From: CAMCXE01 sp046347475
GTDB taxonomy: Bacteria; Pseudomonadota; Gammaproteobacteria; Pseudomonadales; Cellvibrionaceae
Assembly: GCA_046347475.1 (NCBI GenBank)
Contig: JAXMGD010000009.1
Coordinates: 1-64,000 of the forward strand
Direction: 5' to 3'
DNA: 64,000 nucleotides
The position numbers were made by a program, and so were the translations under genes. The notes beneath the pieces are model-generated. The model did no database searches and was not told where the DNA came from. It saw nothing but the letters and a program-made list of their open reading frames with translations. Of the stretch, positions 35,762 through 45,800 are shown piece by piece; position 1 is the stretch's first letter; every line of letters starts with the position of its first letter.

Positions 35762-36010
35762 TAACAGCTTGTTGAAATACTACTTTGCTAGGTCTAGTGG
35801 CGTTTAATTTGGCGAAAAATCCTTATTTACCCGGTGTAAACTCGGTAATTGCACCTCGGCGTTGGCATCCTCGACTTTGGCTCCTGCGTCGCTCTACCGC
35901 CTAAATCCATTTAGGCGTGCGTCGTTCTACCGCCTGCATCCATGCAGTCGTCTGATTTTTTCGCCAAATTTCCCTTGCTATATAGTCCCAGCGTATTTCA
36001 ACAAGCGTCT
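35762..36010. repeat. R3 repeat copy with single central module
   Basis: Starts AACAGCTTGTTGAAATACTA, ends GCGTATTTCAACAAGCG. Contains GGCGTTTAATTTGGCGAAAA, CGGTGTAAACTCGGTAATTG, GCTCTACCGCCTAAATCCAT and CTGCATCCATGCAGTCGTCT. It is a shorter version of the copy at 23716 with fewer palindromic modules. Confidence 0.8.
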
Positions 36011-36047
36011 AAAAGCCAGGTGTTAAAAAATACCTCACAGGGTGAAA

Positions 36048-36827
36048 TTACACATGCGTTGCCGCCAAGGCGTTAAGAATATCGGGCCAATGAGGGCCTA
36101 AACGCGCGTGTTCGGTCTGCAAACACTGCAGTATTTCTTCCAATGTAATAGGTGCGCTGCATTTGCCTGCTGCCCAATTCACACTCAAGCATAGGCTGGC
36201 ATAAGCCATGGATAGCTCCGCTGCAAGGGCGGCCTCCGGCATAAGTGTCATACCCACCATGCTGCAACCATCCCGTTCAAGTCGCTTAATTTCTGCGGCA
36301 GTTTCAAGACGGGGGCCTTGGGTACACCCATAGACGCCGCCCTGCTGTATGGATAAATCGCTTGGGCCTAATACCTGCATAAGGCTTTGAATCAGCTTTT
36401 TATTTAAGGGCTCGGTAAATTCGGTGTGTACAACCTGCTGGCTAAAATCATCAAAAAACGTATGTGCCCTGCCATAGGTATAATCAATAATTTGCTCGGG
36501 CACTAACCAAGTGCCAGGGGGCGAAAATAAGCTGCCGACAGCATTTAGGGCGATAATTTTGTTTACCCCCAAGCTGTGCAGCGCCCAAATATTTGCTCGG
36601 TAATTAATAGCATGGGGTGCAAGGGCATGGCTTTTACCGTGACGGGGTAAAAAATACAGCTTAATGGGCGTTGTCGTGTGAATGGTGCTGGCGTGAGTGA
36701 CGGGCCAATGGCCCTCAACTATACCGCTTACCTCACCATAGGGAGTGGCCTGAGCGGGTAGTTCATGGGGGCATAACTCGGGTAATCCATAAACCCCTGA
36801 GCCGCCAATAATTGCAAGTGCGGTCAT
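36048..36827 (-). CDS. mtnP: S-methyl-5'-thioinosine phosphorylase (MTAP/PNP family)
   Basis: A phosphorylase of 259 residues with IIGGSGVYGLPEL at the start, LPRHGKSHALAPHAINYRAN split over two motifs, ALNAVGSL, YGCTQGPRLETAAEIKRLE and MVGMTLMPEAALAAEL. The order and spacing are those of the MTAP/PNP family. Gammaproteobacteria often have the variant acting on methylthioinosine (MTIP) after deamination of methylthioadenosine; HAINYRANIWAL with the MTLMPEAALA region favours MTIP, but MTAP cannot be excluded. It would cleave the nucleoside with phosphate to give a purine base and methylthioribose-1-phosphate, for methionine and purine salvage. Single gene. Confidence 0.85.
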   Translation of the reverse strand: MTALAIIGGSGVYGLPELCPHELPAQATPYGEVSGIVEGHWPVTHASTIHTTTPIKLYFLPRHGKSHALAPHAINYRANIWALHSLGVNKIIALNAVGSLFSPPGTWLVPEQIIDYTYGRAHTFFDDFSQQVVHTEFTEPLNKKLIQSLMQVLGPSDLSIQQGGVYGCTQGPRLETAAEIKRLERDGCSMVGMTLMPEAALAAELSMAYASLCLSVNWAAGKCSAPITLEEILQCLQTEHARLGPHWPDILNALAATHV

Positions 36828-36939
36828 AAAATACCTAATTGAAAGCTTTATTTAATAGATAATGAATCGCGCTTATTAACGCGATGGCAGAATGGAATAA
36901 GCGAATTAATTGTGTCGCCGGGTCAATTGCTTGGCGCAA

Positions 36940-37080
36940 TTATACTAGCTGTACGGAAGTAATGAATACACATCATTTCAGACCGTCACAAAGAGGAATC
37001 TTTTTGACGGGACTACTTAGGATGTATTTACAGCGTGTCTGAAATGATGTGTATTCATTGCTGGTGCCTAGGTAGTAAGG
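36940..37080. repeat. R2 repeat, full copy
   Basis: TTATACTAGCTGTACGGAAG at the left and GCTGGTGCCTAGGTAGTAAG at the right, with AATGAATACACATCATTTCA on one side and its complement on the other. The core contains AGAGGAATCTTTTTGACGGG. It lies about 35 bases after the motB stop. Confidence 0.85.
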
Positions 37081-37115
37081 CTAGACCAGCCAATATTACA
37101 GAAACACCCCAACGT

Positions 37116-38174
37116 TTATTTTAAGCGTTGGTAGGTGGCAGGTGGTGGGTCATCAGGAATGAGGGTTTTGGGTTGTTCGGCGTTCATTAAATCCTGGCTG
37201 GAAATACCGCTAGTGCCGTTGTTAAGCGCATCCGAAACTGCCTTTTTCAAGGCAATAATGGCGATGCGGCGATTGATAGCGGCGGCGGGGTCGGCCGGGT
37301 TTAACGGCGCCGAGGAACCCATGCCCTGTACGGTTGATACTTTAGTTTCCGGGTATTTACCCAAAATTAAGGCGCGGCGGGCGGCATTGGCGCGATCAGC
37401 CGATAATTCCCAGTTGGTATAGGTAGCACCGGCTCCGTAGGGATTGGCGTCGGTGTGGCCGGTGATGCTAATTTTGTTGGGTACCTTGTTCAAAATGGGC
37501 GCCAACCCTTTGAGCGCATCCACTGAATAGGGCAATAATTTAGGACTGCCTAAATCGAACATGGGGCGTTTATCCTTATCGACAATCTGAATGCGCAGGC
37601 CTAGCGCGGTAAAGTCGATCATGATTTGGTCTTTTAATTCAGTAAAAGCCGAATCGACGCGATTAATTTCTGTTTCGAGCTTTTCTTTGAGTTCTTCTAA
37701 TTGTTCTTTTTCTTGCTTGGCCATAGCCTCGGCAATCACGTCTTGGTTTAATTTATTCTCCTTCGCTTCTGCGCTGCTATTGTTTGGCTCCGAGCCTTCG
37801 CCCGTACCCTGGTCTTTTTGCGCACCTCGATCGTCCTTGGTTATATCTTGCGAGACGTTTCTGCCTGGATCTATAGGTTCATCCTTTTTGTCGTCGGCAG
37901 GATCGGATTCATGTTGGGTAGGATTCATATCGATGACACTGGAATCGGCACCACCAGGGCCAATCACAAAATTATTGCCTGGGTTTTTGAAGTAACCAGA
38001 AATAGCTTCCTTTTCCGCAGGAGTGGTGCTTTCAATAACCCACATAAGAAGGAAAAACGCCATCATTGCCGTCATAAAATCGGCAAAGGCAACCTTCCAG
38101 CTACCGCCGTGATGGCCGTGGCCGTGACCCTTTTTCTTTTTTATGATGATGATCGATTGGGCGTCTTTTTCCAT
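37116..38174 (-). CDS. motB: Flagellar motor stator protein MotB
   Basis: A protein of 352 residues. A histidine/lysine-rich cytosolic start (IIKKKKGHGHGHHGG) precedes the single membrane helix VAFADFMTAMMAFFLLMWV, with the proton-binding Asp32 in its usual place. The C-terminal OmpA-like peptidoglycan-binding domain (about 215-320) contains ITGHTDANPYG, NWELSADRANAARR and NRRIAIIAL. It pairs with MotA (upstream, 21 bases apart) as the ion-driven stator and anchors to the cell wall. A Pro/acidic stretch (about 90-150) joins helix to plug. Proton or sodium use cannot be told for certain. Confidence 0.93.
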   Translation of the reverse strand: MEKDAQSIIIIKKKKGHGHGHHGGSWKVAFADFMTAMMAFFLLMWVIESTTPAEKEAISGYFKNPGNNFVIGPGGADSSVIDMNPTQHESDPADDKKDEPIDPGRNVSQDITKDDRGAQKDQGTGEGSEPNNSSAEAKENKLNQDVIAEAMAKQEKEQLEELKEKLETEINRVDSAFTELKDQIMIDFTALGLRIQIVDKDKRPMFDLGSPKLLPYSVDALKGLAPILNKVPNKISITGHTDANPYGAGATYTNWELSADRANAARRALILGKYPETKVSTVQGMGSSAPLNPADPAAAINRRIAIIALKKAVSDALNNGTSGISSQDLMNAEQPKTLIPDDPPPATYQRLK

Positions 38175-38195
38175 GGGGGTTTAATCGCCAGTGAA

Positions 38196-39047
38196 TTATT
38201 TATGGCGGCACTGTTCTTCCAATTCTTTAAAACTGGGGCGAACACTGTGGAATAACACTTTGCGGCCAAACTCCACCGCAACCTGGGGTGGAACGCCATT
38301 CATGGAGGCAATTAAACAGCTTTTAATGCAGGTGTAAAACAAGGCTTCATCGCGCAATTTATGTTGCAAATAATTTGAAAAGGGGCCAATTAAGCCATAG
38401 GCCACCAAAATACCCAGCAGTGTACCTACCAGGGCGGCCCCCACGGAGTGCCCTAGGGCCTCGGGTGGGCCGCCTAATTTACCCATGGTAATAACAATCC
38501 CCAATACCGCAGCCACAATACCAAAGCCTGGTAAGCCGTCTGAGGCGTTGGTCACGGCGGCAGGAACAAGCGCACTTTCCTGGTGGTGGCTATCTAATTC
38601 TTGGTCCATGAGGGCTTCTAATTCATGGGGTGCCATACTGCCTGATACCATAATGCGTAGATAATCGCAGATAAAATCAATGGCGTGATGATCTTTAAGA
38701 ATCTCAGGGTAATTGGAAAATATAGGGCTATTGGCTGGCTCTTCAATATCGTTTTCAATGGCCATTAAGCCTTCGCGGCGAGTTTTGTTAAAAATGTCGT
38801 GCATCATCACTAACAATTTTAAAAACATATTTTTGTTGTATTTAGATGGGGTCATCAAGGCGCCAGCAGATTTCATAACGCCGATGGAGACGGAAAAGGG
38901 ATTGCCGATAATCATGGCGCCAAAGGATGCGCCGCATATGATCAATACTTCTGAAGGTTGATATAGCGCGGCGAGGCTGCCGCCGTGAATCATGTATCCT
39001 CCAATGATACAACCAAAAAGAATAATTGCTCCTAGGATGATATTCAC
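38196..39047 (-). CDS. motA: Flagellar motor stator protein MotA
   Basis: A protein of 283 residues with four membrane segments (about 2-20, 34-52, 170-190, 202-225). It has the family motifs GCIIGGYMIHGG, PSEVLIICGASFGAMIIGNP (seen in parts), KTRREGLMAIE, GFGIVAAVLGIVITM and GTLLGILVAYGLIGPF. Together with MotB it forms the stator that couples ion flow to flagellar rotation. It is the first gene of the motA-motB pair. No other flagellar genes are in the window, which is common since motAB often stand alone. Confidence 0.93.
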   Translation of the reverse strand: MNIILGAIILFGCIIGGYMIHGGSLAALYQPSEVLIICGASFGAMIIGNPFSVSIGVMKSAGALMTPSKYNKNMFLKLLVMMHDIFNKTRREGLMAIENDIEEPANSPIFSNYPEILKDHHAIDFICDYLRIMVSGSMAPHELEALMDQELDSHHQESALVPAAVTNASDGLPGFGIVAAVLGIVITMGKLGGPPEALGHSVGAALVGTLLGILVAYGLIGPFSNYLQHKLRDEALFYTCIKSCLIASMNGVPPQVAVEFGRKVLFHSVRPSFKELEEQCRHK

Positions 39048-40175
39048 GCCTGACTCCTATTTAAACTCTCACACACGCTCAAAACCTACCGCTCCTATGC
39101 TTAATTATTGCCTAAAAGGCTGCTTTTGCAGGTTTTTATTCAATTGACGATAAACCCGTCGGTGCTGATCCGCTTTATCTGAATCTCGTCAAAACTGCCA
39201 AAATACTCAGCTTTTATACATAGGCGCGGCTCGCGACGGCGCCCGCCGCTCTTTTTAACCCAACAAAACAGCCTGCCGGGTTGCTATTGATCACCACCAA
39301 CTAATTCTGATGTTAATTTCACGCCTGGCAAGAGCCGAACACCAAGGGAACTGCATTGTGCCGCAGGTCCGTGCTAGGCCGCTCGCCAAGCTTGCTGCCG
39401 CTTAAAACTATAGTGATAAATCATCGCCGCTGCTGAACACTTGTGGAAATTTTTATATTGCATCGCTATAAGCCCAAGATTGATTGGCCGGCGCGAGGTG
39501 CCTATTTATGATGACGTGAGTTTGTACTCACGTGAGTTTATAGCGATGTGAGTTTATAGCGATGTGAGTTTGTAGCGATGTGAGTTTGTAGTGACTTGAG
39601 CTTATAGCCGCGTGAGTTTATAGCCACGTGAGTGTGCCTTTAGGGGTTTACATGCTCGTCACCAAATGTAGAAAGTTTAGTGTACGTCTGCCTACCAAAA
39701 ACAAAGGTAGCCGTGAGTGTTGAATGCCAAAAAGTTGGCATAGAGGCGTGATGTTTTATTGTTGGTTTTCGTTAGCCAAATTATTGGCTGATTCTGGCGT
39801 AGTTTAAAAATCTGCCGGTAAATTTAATTTTTATCCATGAGCTGATGAGCGGTTTTAGAGCGGGATAATATGTATGGCTATCCTATGATCAACGGCAAAA
39901 TTGCTCATTGATTCGTTCTTTGCTGAATGAGCTTTAGCCCAGGCAAGCGTTTATGCCCTAAGGTTGGGGCGATGGCTTGTGTTGATGGGAGCGGTTCACA
40001 TTGTGCAGTGGCTTATAATTTAAACCGCATTATTTTATTTTTTAATAAAAATATATTGTGTTGATTTCTGAATGTGCGCAGCTTGTCAATAATTGACACC
40101 GCCCGTCATTGCTCGTGGCGACTGTATTAATCCTGCTCTAGTGTTAGGAGTGGATAAGTCAGTCGAGACACGATT
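39048..40175. other. Long gene-free region between motA and pilV
   Basis: About 1.1 kb with no reading frame of more than 60 codons that looks coding and no R1-R5 copy. It carries a degenerate tandem repeat at 39511-39635 (listed separately) and AT-rich stretches near 40020-40070. It must hold the divergent motA and pilV promoters; none can be assigned with confidence. Confidence 0.6.
39511..39635. repeat. Degenerate 18-bp tandem repeat
   Basis: About seven copies of a unit close to GATGTGAGTTTATAGC (18-base period; variants end TGTAGC, TATAGC or TATAGCC). The first and last units vary most. It is the only tandem array in the motA-pilV gap and could bind a regulator or simply be unstable DNA. 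Confidence 0.7.
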
Positions 40176-40658
40176 ATGTACATTGAGCCGATATATAAAG
40201 GAAATAGACGCCAGCAGGGGTCTTCGCTTTTGGAGGTTATGGTGGCACTGGTGGTATTAGGAGTGGGTTTGTTGGGGGTTTTGGCCATGCAAGCGCGCTC
40301 TACCCAATACGGACAAAGTACTTATTATTACGCCCAGGCAGTATTTTTAGCCAACGATATAGCCGATGCCATGCGCACGACACCTGCAGTAGCCGGTGGC
40401 TACTCAATTCTTTTTGAAGACCCTATCCCCAACGCTAAAACCTGTGACAGCACCAGTATTTCGTGTAGTGCAGGCGAATTGCGTGATTGGAATTTAAATA
40501 AATGGCTCACCAATGTGGCGCGTTATTTACCGCAGGGTAAGGCGTCTATTCAGACAATCGGCGATAACACCGTCATTACTCTGCGTTTTAATGATGCGCG
40601 TGCGCAGGCAGATGGCAATGAAAAATTCTATGAATACGTATTAGTCACCGATGTGTAA
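40176..40658 (+). CDS. pilV: Type IV pilus minor pilin / modification protein PilV
   Basis: A protein of 160 residues. The N-terminal prepilin signature is QQGSSLLEVMVALVVLGVG, with Gly before the processing site and Glu at +5, followed by LLGVLAMQARSTQYGQSTYY, the usual PilV continuation. PilD would remove the leader and methylate the mature end. It acts at the pilus tip/initiation complex. It overlaps pilW by eight bases, showing an operon. Cys pair CDSTSISC is in the globular part. Confidence 0.88.
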   Translation: MYIEPIYKGNRRQQGSSLLEVMVALVVLGVGLLGVLAMQARSTQYGQSTYYYAQAVFLANDIADAMRTTPAVAGGYSILFEDPIPNAKTCDSTSISCSAGELRDWNLNKWLTNVARYLPQGKASIQTIGDNTVITLRFNDARAQADGNEKFYEYVLVTDV

Positions 40659-41817
40659 TGACATGGACATGCCCGCCTACCCTAAAGCCAAAAGCACCAT
40701 TTATGCACCTGGCTGCTTTAACAAGCCTTCCCAGGGTTTTTCAATTGTTGAATTGCTGATTGCTGTTACCATCGGCTTAATCATTCTCTCCGGTGTGATC
40801 AATGTGGTTGTTAAGTCTAAAACCAATAAGCTGCAACAAGATGAAATAGCGTTTATTCAGGATAACGCCCGCTTTGTGGTGGAGACTTTATCGTCAGAAA
40901 TCCGTATGGCAGGCTACATGGGCTGCGCTTCACCGAGCACATCGATGATTGCCAATTCTATTGATGGTAATTTTTTTAATTTTGTTAGCACCGGTGGGCT
41001 TGAGGGGTATGACGGTCAAGCCAGTGTGGCGGGTTTTCCAGATCCACTGCGCACCCAAGCAAAAGTAGGTAGCGATGCGTTTATTGTGCGCCGAGGCGAT
41101 AGTGATGAATTAGGTGTTGAATCTCACGTGGCTGCATCCGCCACTATTTCACTCTATAAACAACACAATTTTCCGCCCGGCACGCCACTGATGATCGCCG
41201 ACGCAAATTGCCGTTATGTGGGCTTATTTCAGGTGAGTTCACCCAATGCCAACGCCTTACCCGCCAGTAAAATTGTTCACAATACGGGCGCGGTAACCAG
41301 TAATTGCACCAAAATTATTCGCGGTAGTTTTGTCTGTGCGCCCAGTTGTACAGCGGTTAGTTGCAATGGTTACGGTACAACTACCGGCAGTTATAGCCCA
41401 GGTTCAAAGGTGATGCGTTTTATCTCGCGGGCTTATTTTATTGGGCCTTCAACGGTTATGGCGGATACGCCTGCATTAAAACGCCAATCGCTAGTAATGG
41501 ATACCACACTCACCACCCGTTCGGAAGAAATTGCCCAAGGTGTTGAAGATATGCAGTTATTGTATGGGGTTGATACCAATGCAGACGGTGATGTAAACCA
41601 ATATAGAACCGCCGCCCAGATGGACGTGGATAGCAGTGGTGCTATTGATGGTAAGGATTGGGATACCGTAAAAAGTGTGCGTATCTCTCTCGTGTTTCGC
41701 TCTCAAAATCCCGTTTCGCCCAGCAATCAAACACAAGTGATTAATGGCGTGACGTATAACGATCGATATTTACGCCAAGCGGTAACCTCAACGGTGGTTA
41801 TTCGCAATCGTATGTAA
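40651..41817 (+). CDS. pilW: Type IV pilus minor pilin PilW
   Basis: A protein of 388 residues; a prepilin motif GFSIVELLIAVTIGLIILSG follows an unusually long leader of about 29 residues. After it come VVKSKTNKLQQDEIAFIQDN and ARFVVETLSSEIRMAGYMGC, as in PilW. The C-terminal part has DTNADGDVNQY and MDVDSSGAIDGKDWDT, aspartate-rich loops that look like calcium sites (dockerin/EF-hand-like). Start ATG 40651 overlaps pilV; ATG 40663 and 40669 are alternatives, which shorten the leader. Confidence 0.88.
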   Translation: MCNDMDMPAYPKAKSTIYAPGCFNKPSQGFSIVELLIAVTIGLIILSGVINVVVKSKTNKLQQDEIAFIQDNARFVVETLSSEIRMAGYMGCASPSTSMIANSIDGNFFNFVSTGGLEGYDGQASVAGFPDPLRTQAKVGSDAFIVRRGDSDELGVESHVAASATISLYKQHNFPPGTPLMIADANCRYVGLFQVSSPNANALPASKIVHNTGAVTSNCTKIIRGSFVCAPSCTAVSCNGYGTTTGSYSPGSKVMRFISRAYFIGPSTVMADTPALKRQSLVMDTTLTTRSEEIAQGVEDMQLLYGVDTNADGDVNQYRTAAQMDVDSSGAIDGKDWDTVKSVRISLVFRSQNPVSPSNQTQVINGVTYNDRYLRQAVTSTVVIRNRM

Positions 41818-41888
41818 ATTGCTGTGGTAATTAAATTGTTATTAATCCGTAGGCGTAAACCGCTGCGCGCTCCATTAAATGGAGTTTA

Positions 41889-41930
41889 GATAAATTAGAT
41901 CAAGACAATCTATTTTATCGCCGGGTTAAT
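41889..41930. repeat. R1 repeat fragment inside the pil operon
   Basis: ATAAATTAGATCAAGACAAT followed by CTATTTTATCGCCGGGTTAA corresponds to the right quarter of R1 (AAATAGATC hairpin plus terminal repeat). It sits between pilW and pilX. Confidence 0.65.
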
Positions 41931-41970
41931 GGTGCGAAATACTGCTGTGTCAGCGTGAGGCTAACTGAAT

Positions 41971-42615
41971 ATGACAGTACAACCCAAATGTCCCCTATAC
42001 CTGCGCCGCCAGCACGGCGCAGCATTAGTGGTCAGTCTTATTTTATTGGCCGTTGTCACACTGATTGGTGTAACGGGCATGCAAAATTCTACCTCAGAAT
42101 TAAAGATGGCCACGGCGGCACAGGATCACGCCACGGCGTTTGCGGCCGCTGAAGCGGCGCTCACTCAGGTGGAGCAGCAATTGGCCATGTCACCACCGGA
42201 TCGAGAAAAGTTGCTCAGTACCTGTACTGGCTCCGGTTGTTTTAATAAAACCTGCAATGAAGGCCTGTGTTTTCAGGGAACCTATATCAATGTGGATTCA
42301 GAATTTGACTGCAAAGTAAGTGACCCCACCGGCAAAATAGCTGCCATTGATTTTTGGAGCGATGCAACGCTCAATATTTGGAAGACCGCCTCGCGCTACA
42401 AAAAAATCAAAATTGAGCGCCTAGATGCGGATGTTAAATATATTACTGAGTTTTTATGCTACGTGAAGCGCGATGCCACAACGCCGTTTTCAGGCGCCAC
42501 CGGTGAAAAAAATAACGGTGCGCCGCTTTTTCGGATCACCGCGTTTGCCGAGGGTAACGGCCTGCGGGGGCGGGTAATGTTGCAATCAACCTATAAGGTT
42601 TTGGCGGGCCACTAA
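41971..42615 (+). CDS. pilX: Type IV pilus assembly protein PilX
   Basis: A protein of 214 residues. A PilX-type N-terminus RRQHGAALVVSLILLAVVTL precedes GVTGMQNSTSELKMATAAQD and AFAAAEAALTQVEQQ. The residue at +5 of the prepilin helix is Val rather than Glu, as is usual in PilX. Four or more cysteines follow (CTGSGCFNKTCNEGLC). It interacts with PilV/PilW and PilY1 in the tip complex. An R1 fragment separates it from pilW, and pilY1 follows after about 200 bases. Confidence 0.87.
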   Translation: MTVQPKCPLYLRRQHGAALVVSLILLAVVTLIGVTGMQNSTSELKMATAAQDHATAFAAAEAALTQVEQQLAMSPPDREKLLSTCTGSGCFNKTCNEGLCFQGTYINVDSEFDCKVSDPTGKIAAIDFWSDATLNIWKTASRYKKIKIERLDADVKYITEFLCYVKRDATTPFSGATGEKNNGAPLFRITAFAEGNGLRGRVMLQSTYKVLAGH

Positions 42616-42821
42616 ATAAGTGTCGTCAGTGTGCGGATCGAATTGAGCAGCTTGTGATTTATTGCAGTTTTTATCTTTGTTAAAAAACCGTGCGAGTAAT
42701 TGTCTTTATGTTACCGCTCATGAGCTTCTTTTAAAGATGGGTAAAACTCAAAATTAATCAGAGCATACTTAAACAGTTTTTGCGTGTGCGCATGCCCTAT
42801 GGGCTGTGAGTGAGGTGTGGT

Positions 42822-45800
42822 ATGGCTAGAGTATTAAGGCGTTTACGCGGTGCATTATTGAATATGCGCCATGGCGTGCTTGCCGCGTTATGGGTAATAC
42901 ATACACAGGCCTTTGGCTTGCCTGTGGTCAGCGATTACGATGCGGTGCCGCCACTGCTGGCGGAAAGTGCTAAGCCTATGGTTATGCTCGCCGTATCGAA
43001 AGATCATCAGCTTTTTTATAAAGCCTTTACCGATTTTGACGATTTAGATGCGGATGGTGTAGTCGACACTACCTACAAAAATTCCTTTGAATATGCAGGT
43101 TATTTCGATAGCTATAAATGTTATCAGTACGATAACACGCTGAAATACTTTGTGCCGATGAACGTTACCGCTGATAAATACTGCAGTGGTGCTAATTTAT
43201 GGAGCGGCAATTTTTTAAACTGGGCCACCATGAGTCGTGTGGACGAGGTGCGTAAAGTATTGTATGGCGGCCTGCGCGCTATAGATACGGCTACTAATAC
43301 CGTGTTAGAACGCTCGTATTTGGCCAACGACGCCCACAGTTTTGCCAAATATTACGAGGGGGATGATCTTGAAAAACTCACGCCTTTTACACTAAACCCT
43401 AGTTGTGGTGCGCCACCTAGCAGTAAAGCAGCCTCGAATTACCCTACCTATAAAGCCTGTCGATTGGGCCGGGGTATTACTCTGTGTAATACCACCCGCT
43501 ACAGCGGTGTGCTGTTATCCCAAGCGGTTTCGACACCTCCTTTGGTGCGCGCCGTAAAAGGCAACTATTCACTCTGGGCCGCTAACGAGCGGATGCAGTG
43601 TTTATTTTCCGGTGAATCCACCGTCGGCGGCGGCAATGGCAATGATCCTGACGCAACCGGTATTTTTGCCGCCTCAACCAACCCGGATGCCAGCGCAGTA
43701 GCGACTCAGCGCGATGGTGTAAAAATTGGTGATTATGCGGTTAAGGTGCAAGTGTGTGTTAGCGAAAGCTTAAAAGGGCAGGAAGACTGTAAATCCTACC
43801 CTAGCGGTAATTTAAAACCGGTGGGTATTCTGCAACAGTTTGGTGATGATGGTTCGGCATTATTTGGCCTCATGACGGGAACCTACAAGAAAAATAAATC
43901 CGGTGGGGTTTTGCGCAAAAATGTCTCAGCCTTTAGTGATGAGCTAAATGTAACAACCGATGGCACCTTCAAAGCTGCGCCCTCTACCGGTGGTATAGTT
44001 AATTCGCTGAATCAACTGCGCCTGCTGAATTATAATTTTAATTCCGGCTCGGAAGGCACCTATAACTCCAGCGATAACTGCAACTGGGGGAAAAATAGTT
44101 TTAGTAACGGCGAGTGCACCAACTGGGGAAATCCCTTCGCAGAAATCATGTTGGAATGTTACCGCTATATGGCCGGTAAAACACCCGACAGTGCTTTTGA
44201 TGCGGATGATACCAGTTACTTTTCAGGTTTAACGCGCCAAACGAGTTGGACGAATCCACAAAATGCCACTACGGCCTGCGCGAATTTAAATGTCATTGGA
44301 TTTAATGCCAGCACGGTTTCCTACGATGGCGATGAATTAGGCAAGGTTACTGACCTTGCAACGACTAAAACTGCCCAGCAGCTGACTAAAACTGTGGGTG
44401 ATGGCGAGAATATTACCGGTAAATATTTATTTGTCGGTGAAAACGGCGGATCGGGTTCAACGGATAATAACCAAATTTGTACAGCAAAATTAGTGTCAGA
44501 CTTAGGCTTGGTGGAAGGCACCTGTCCTGATGCGCCGCGTTTAGATGGGTCGTATCGTTTAGCGGGCATGGCCTATCAAGCCCATATTGCTGATTTGCGG
44601 CCCGATATTGTCGATAAACAAAGTGTGTCTACCTACGGTGTTACTCTTTCACCGGCCTTGCCAAAAGTGACCGTGGTGAATCCTAGCAACAATAAAGTCA
44701 TCTCCATTTTGCCCGCTTGCCGCAACAATAGTGTGTCGGGTAACTGTGCCATAGTGGATTTTAAAATCGTCAGCCAATCGGTTACGGCCACTGAAGCTCG
44801 CGGTACTTTTTACGTGAACTGGGAGGATAGTGAACAAGGCGGTGATTACGACCAGGATATGAGTGGCGTGATTAGTTATGTGCTTACGACTACGTCCTTA
44901 ACCATTACCAGTGATGTGTTTGGTGAATCTACGCCCAATGCCATGGGGTTTGGTTTTGTGGTCAGCGGCACCACTGAGGATGGCTTCCATGCGTTATCCG
45001 GTATTAATAGTTACGTGGGTTATGAGTGTACCGGCTCTGGTTGCACCGGTTCACAAGGTGCTGCTAGTAAAACATTTACCCTGGGTTCAACGTCGATTTC
45101 TGGCTCACTAGTAAGCTTGCTGCAGCAGCCATTGTTTTATGCCGCCAAATGGGGTGGATTTCGCGATTCCAATGCATCTAATACACCGGATCTTGTCACT
45201 GAGTGGGATCGAAAAAATAATTCTACTGGAGCCACGGGCGCTGATGGCATTCCCGATAATTACTTTTTTGCCATAGATCCCAAGCAGTTAAAAAATAATT
45301 TAACTTCGATTTTAATCAGCATATTGGAGCGCACATCGTCGGGTACATCGGCAGCGCTTGTGTCTAACACCGGTGCGGGTGAAGGGGCTTTATTTCAGGC
45401 TTTGTATAACCCGCGCGTAACCGATGCCAGTGGGGCCACTAGTGTCAATTGGGTGGGTTCATTAAATGCTTATTTTATCGACCGTTGGGGCAATATGCGG
45501 GATGATAATGCGGCACCCTACGGCACACTTACCGCCGATGATAGTATTTTGGATATTTATTACGACCCCTATGCAAAACGCACTTATTTTCAACGCTATC
45601 AAGCGACGAGTACCGGCGCGCGCGGTAGCCCCGTAGGCGCGGCCGACGATATTTTAAAATTAAAACCCATTTGGAGTGCGAATAATAATCTTGCCTCTTT
45701 AACTAATCTGACCACTCAGCGCAGTTATTCTGATGTGGCAAGTTCAGGCCGCTATATTTTTACCGGCATTGATCGCACGGGTGATGGCCAAATCGGTTGG

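Noticed and set aside
37818..38255. 145-codon plus-strand frame
   Set aside because: Antisense shadow of motB/motA.
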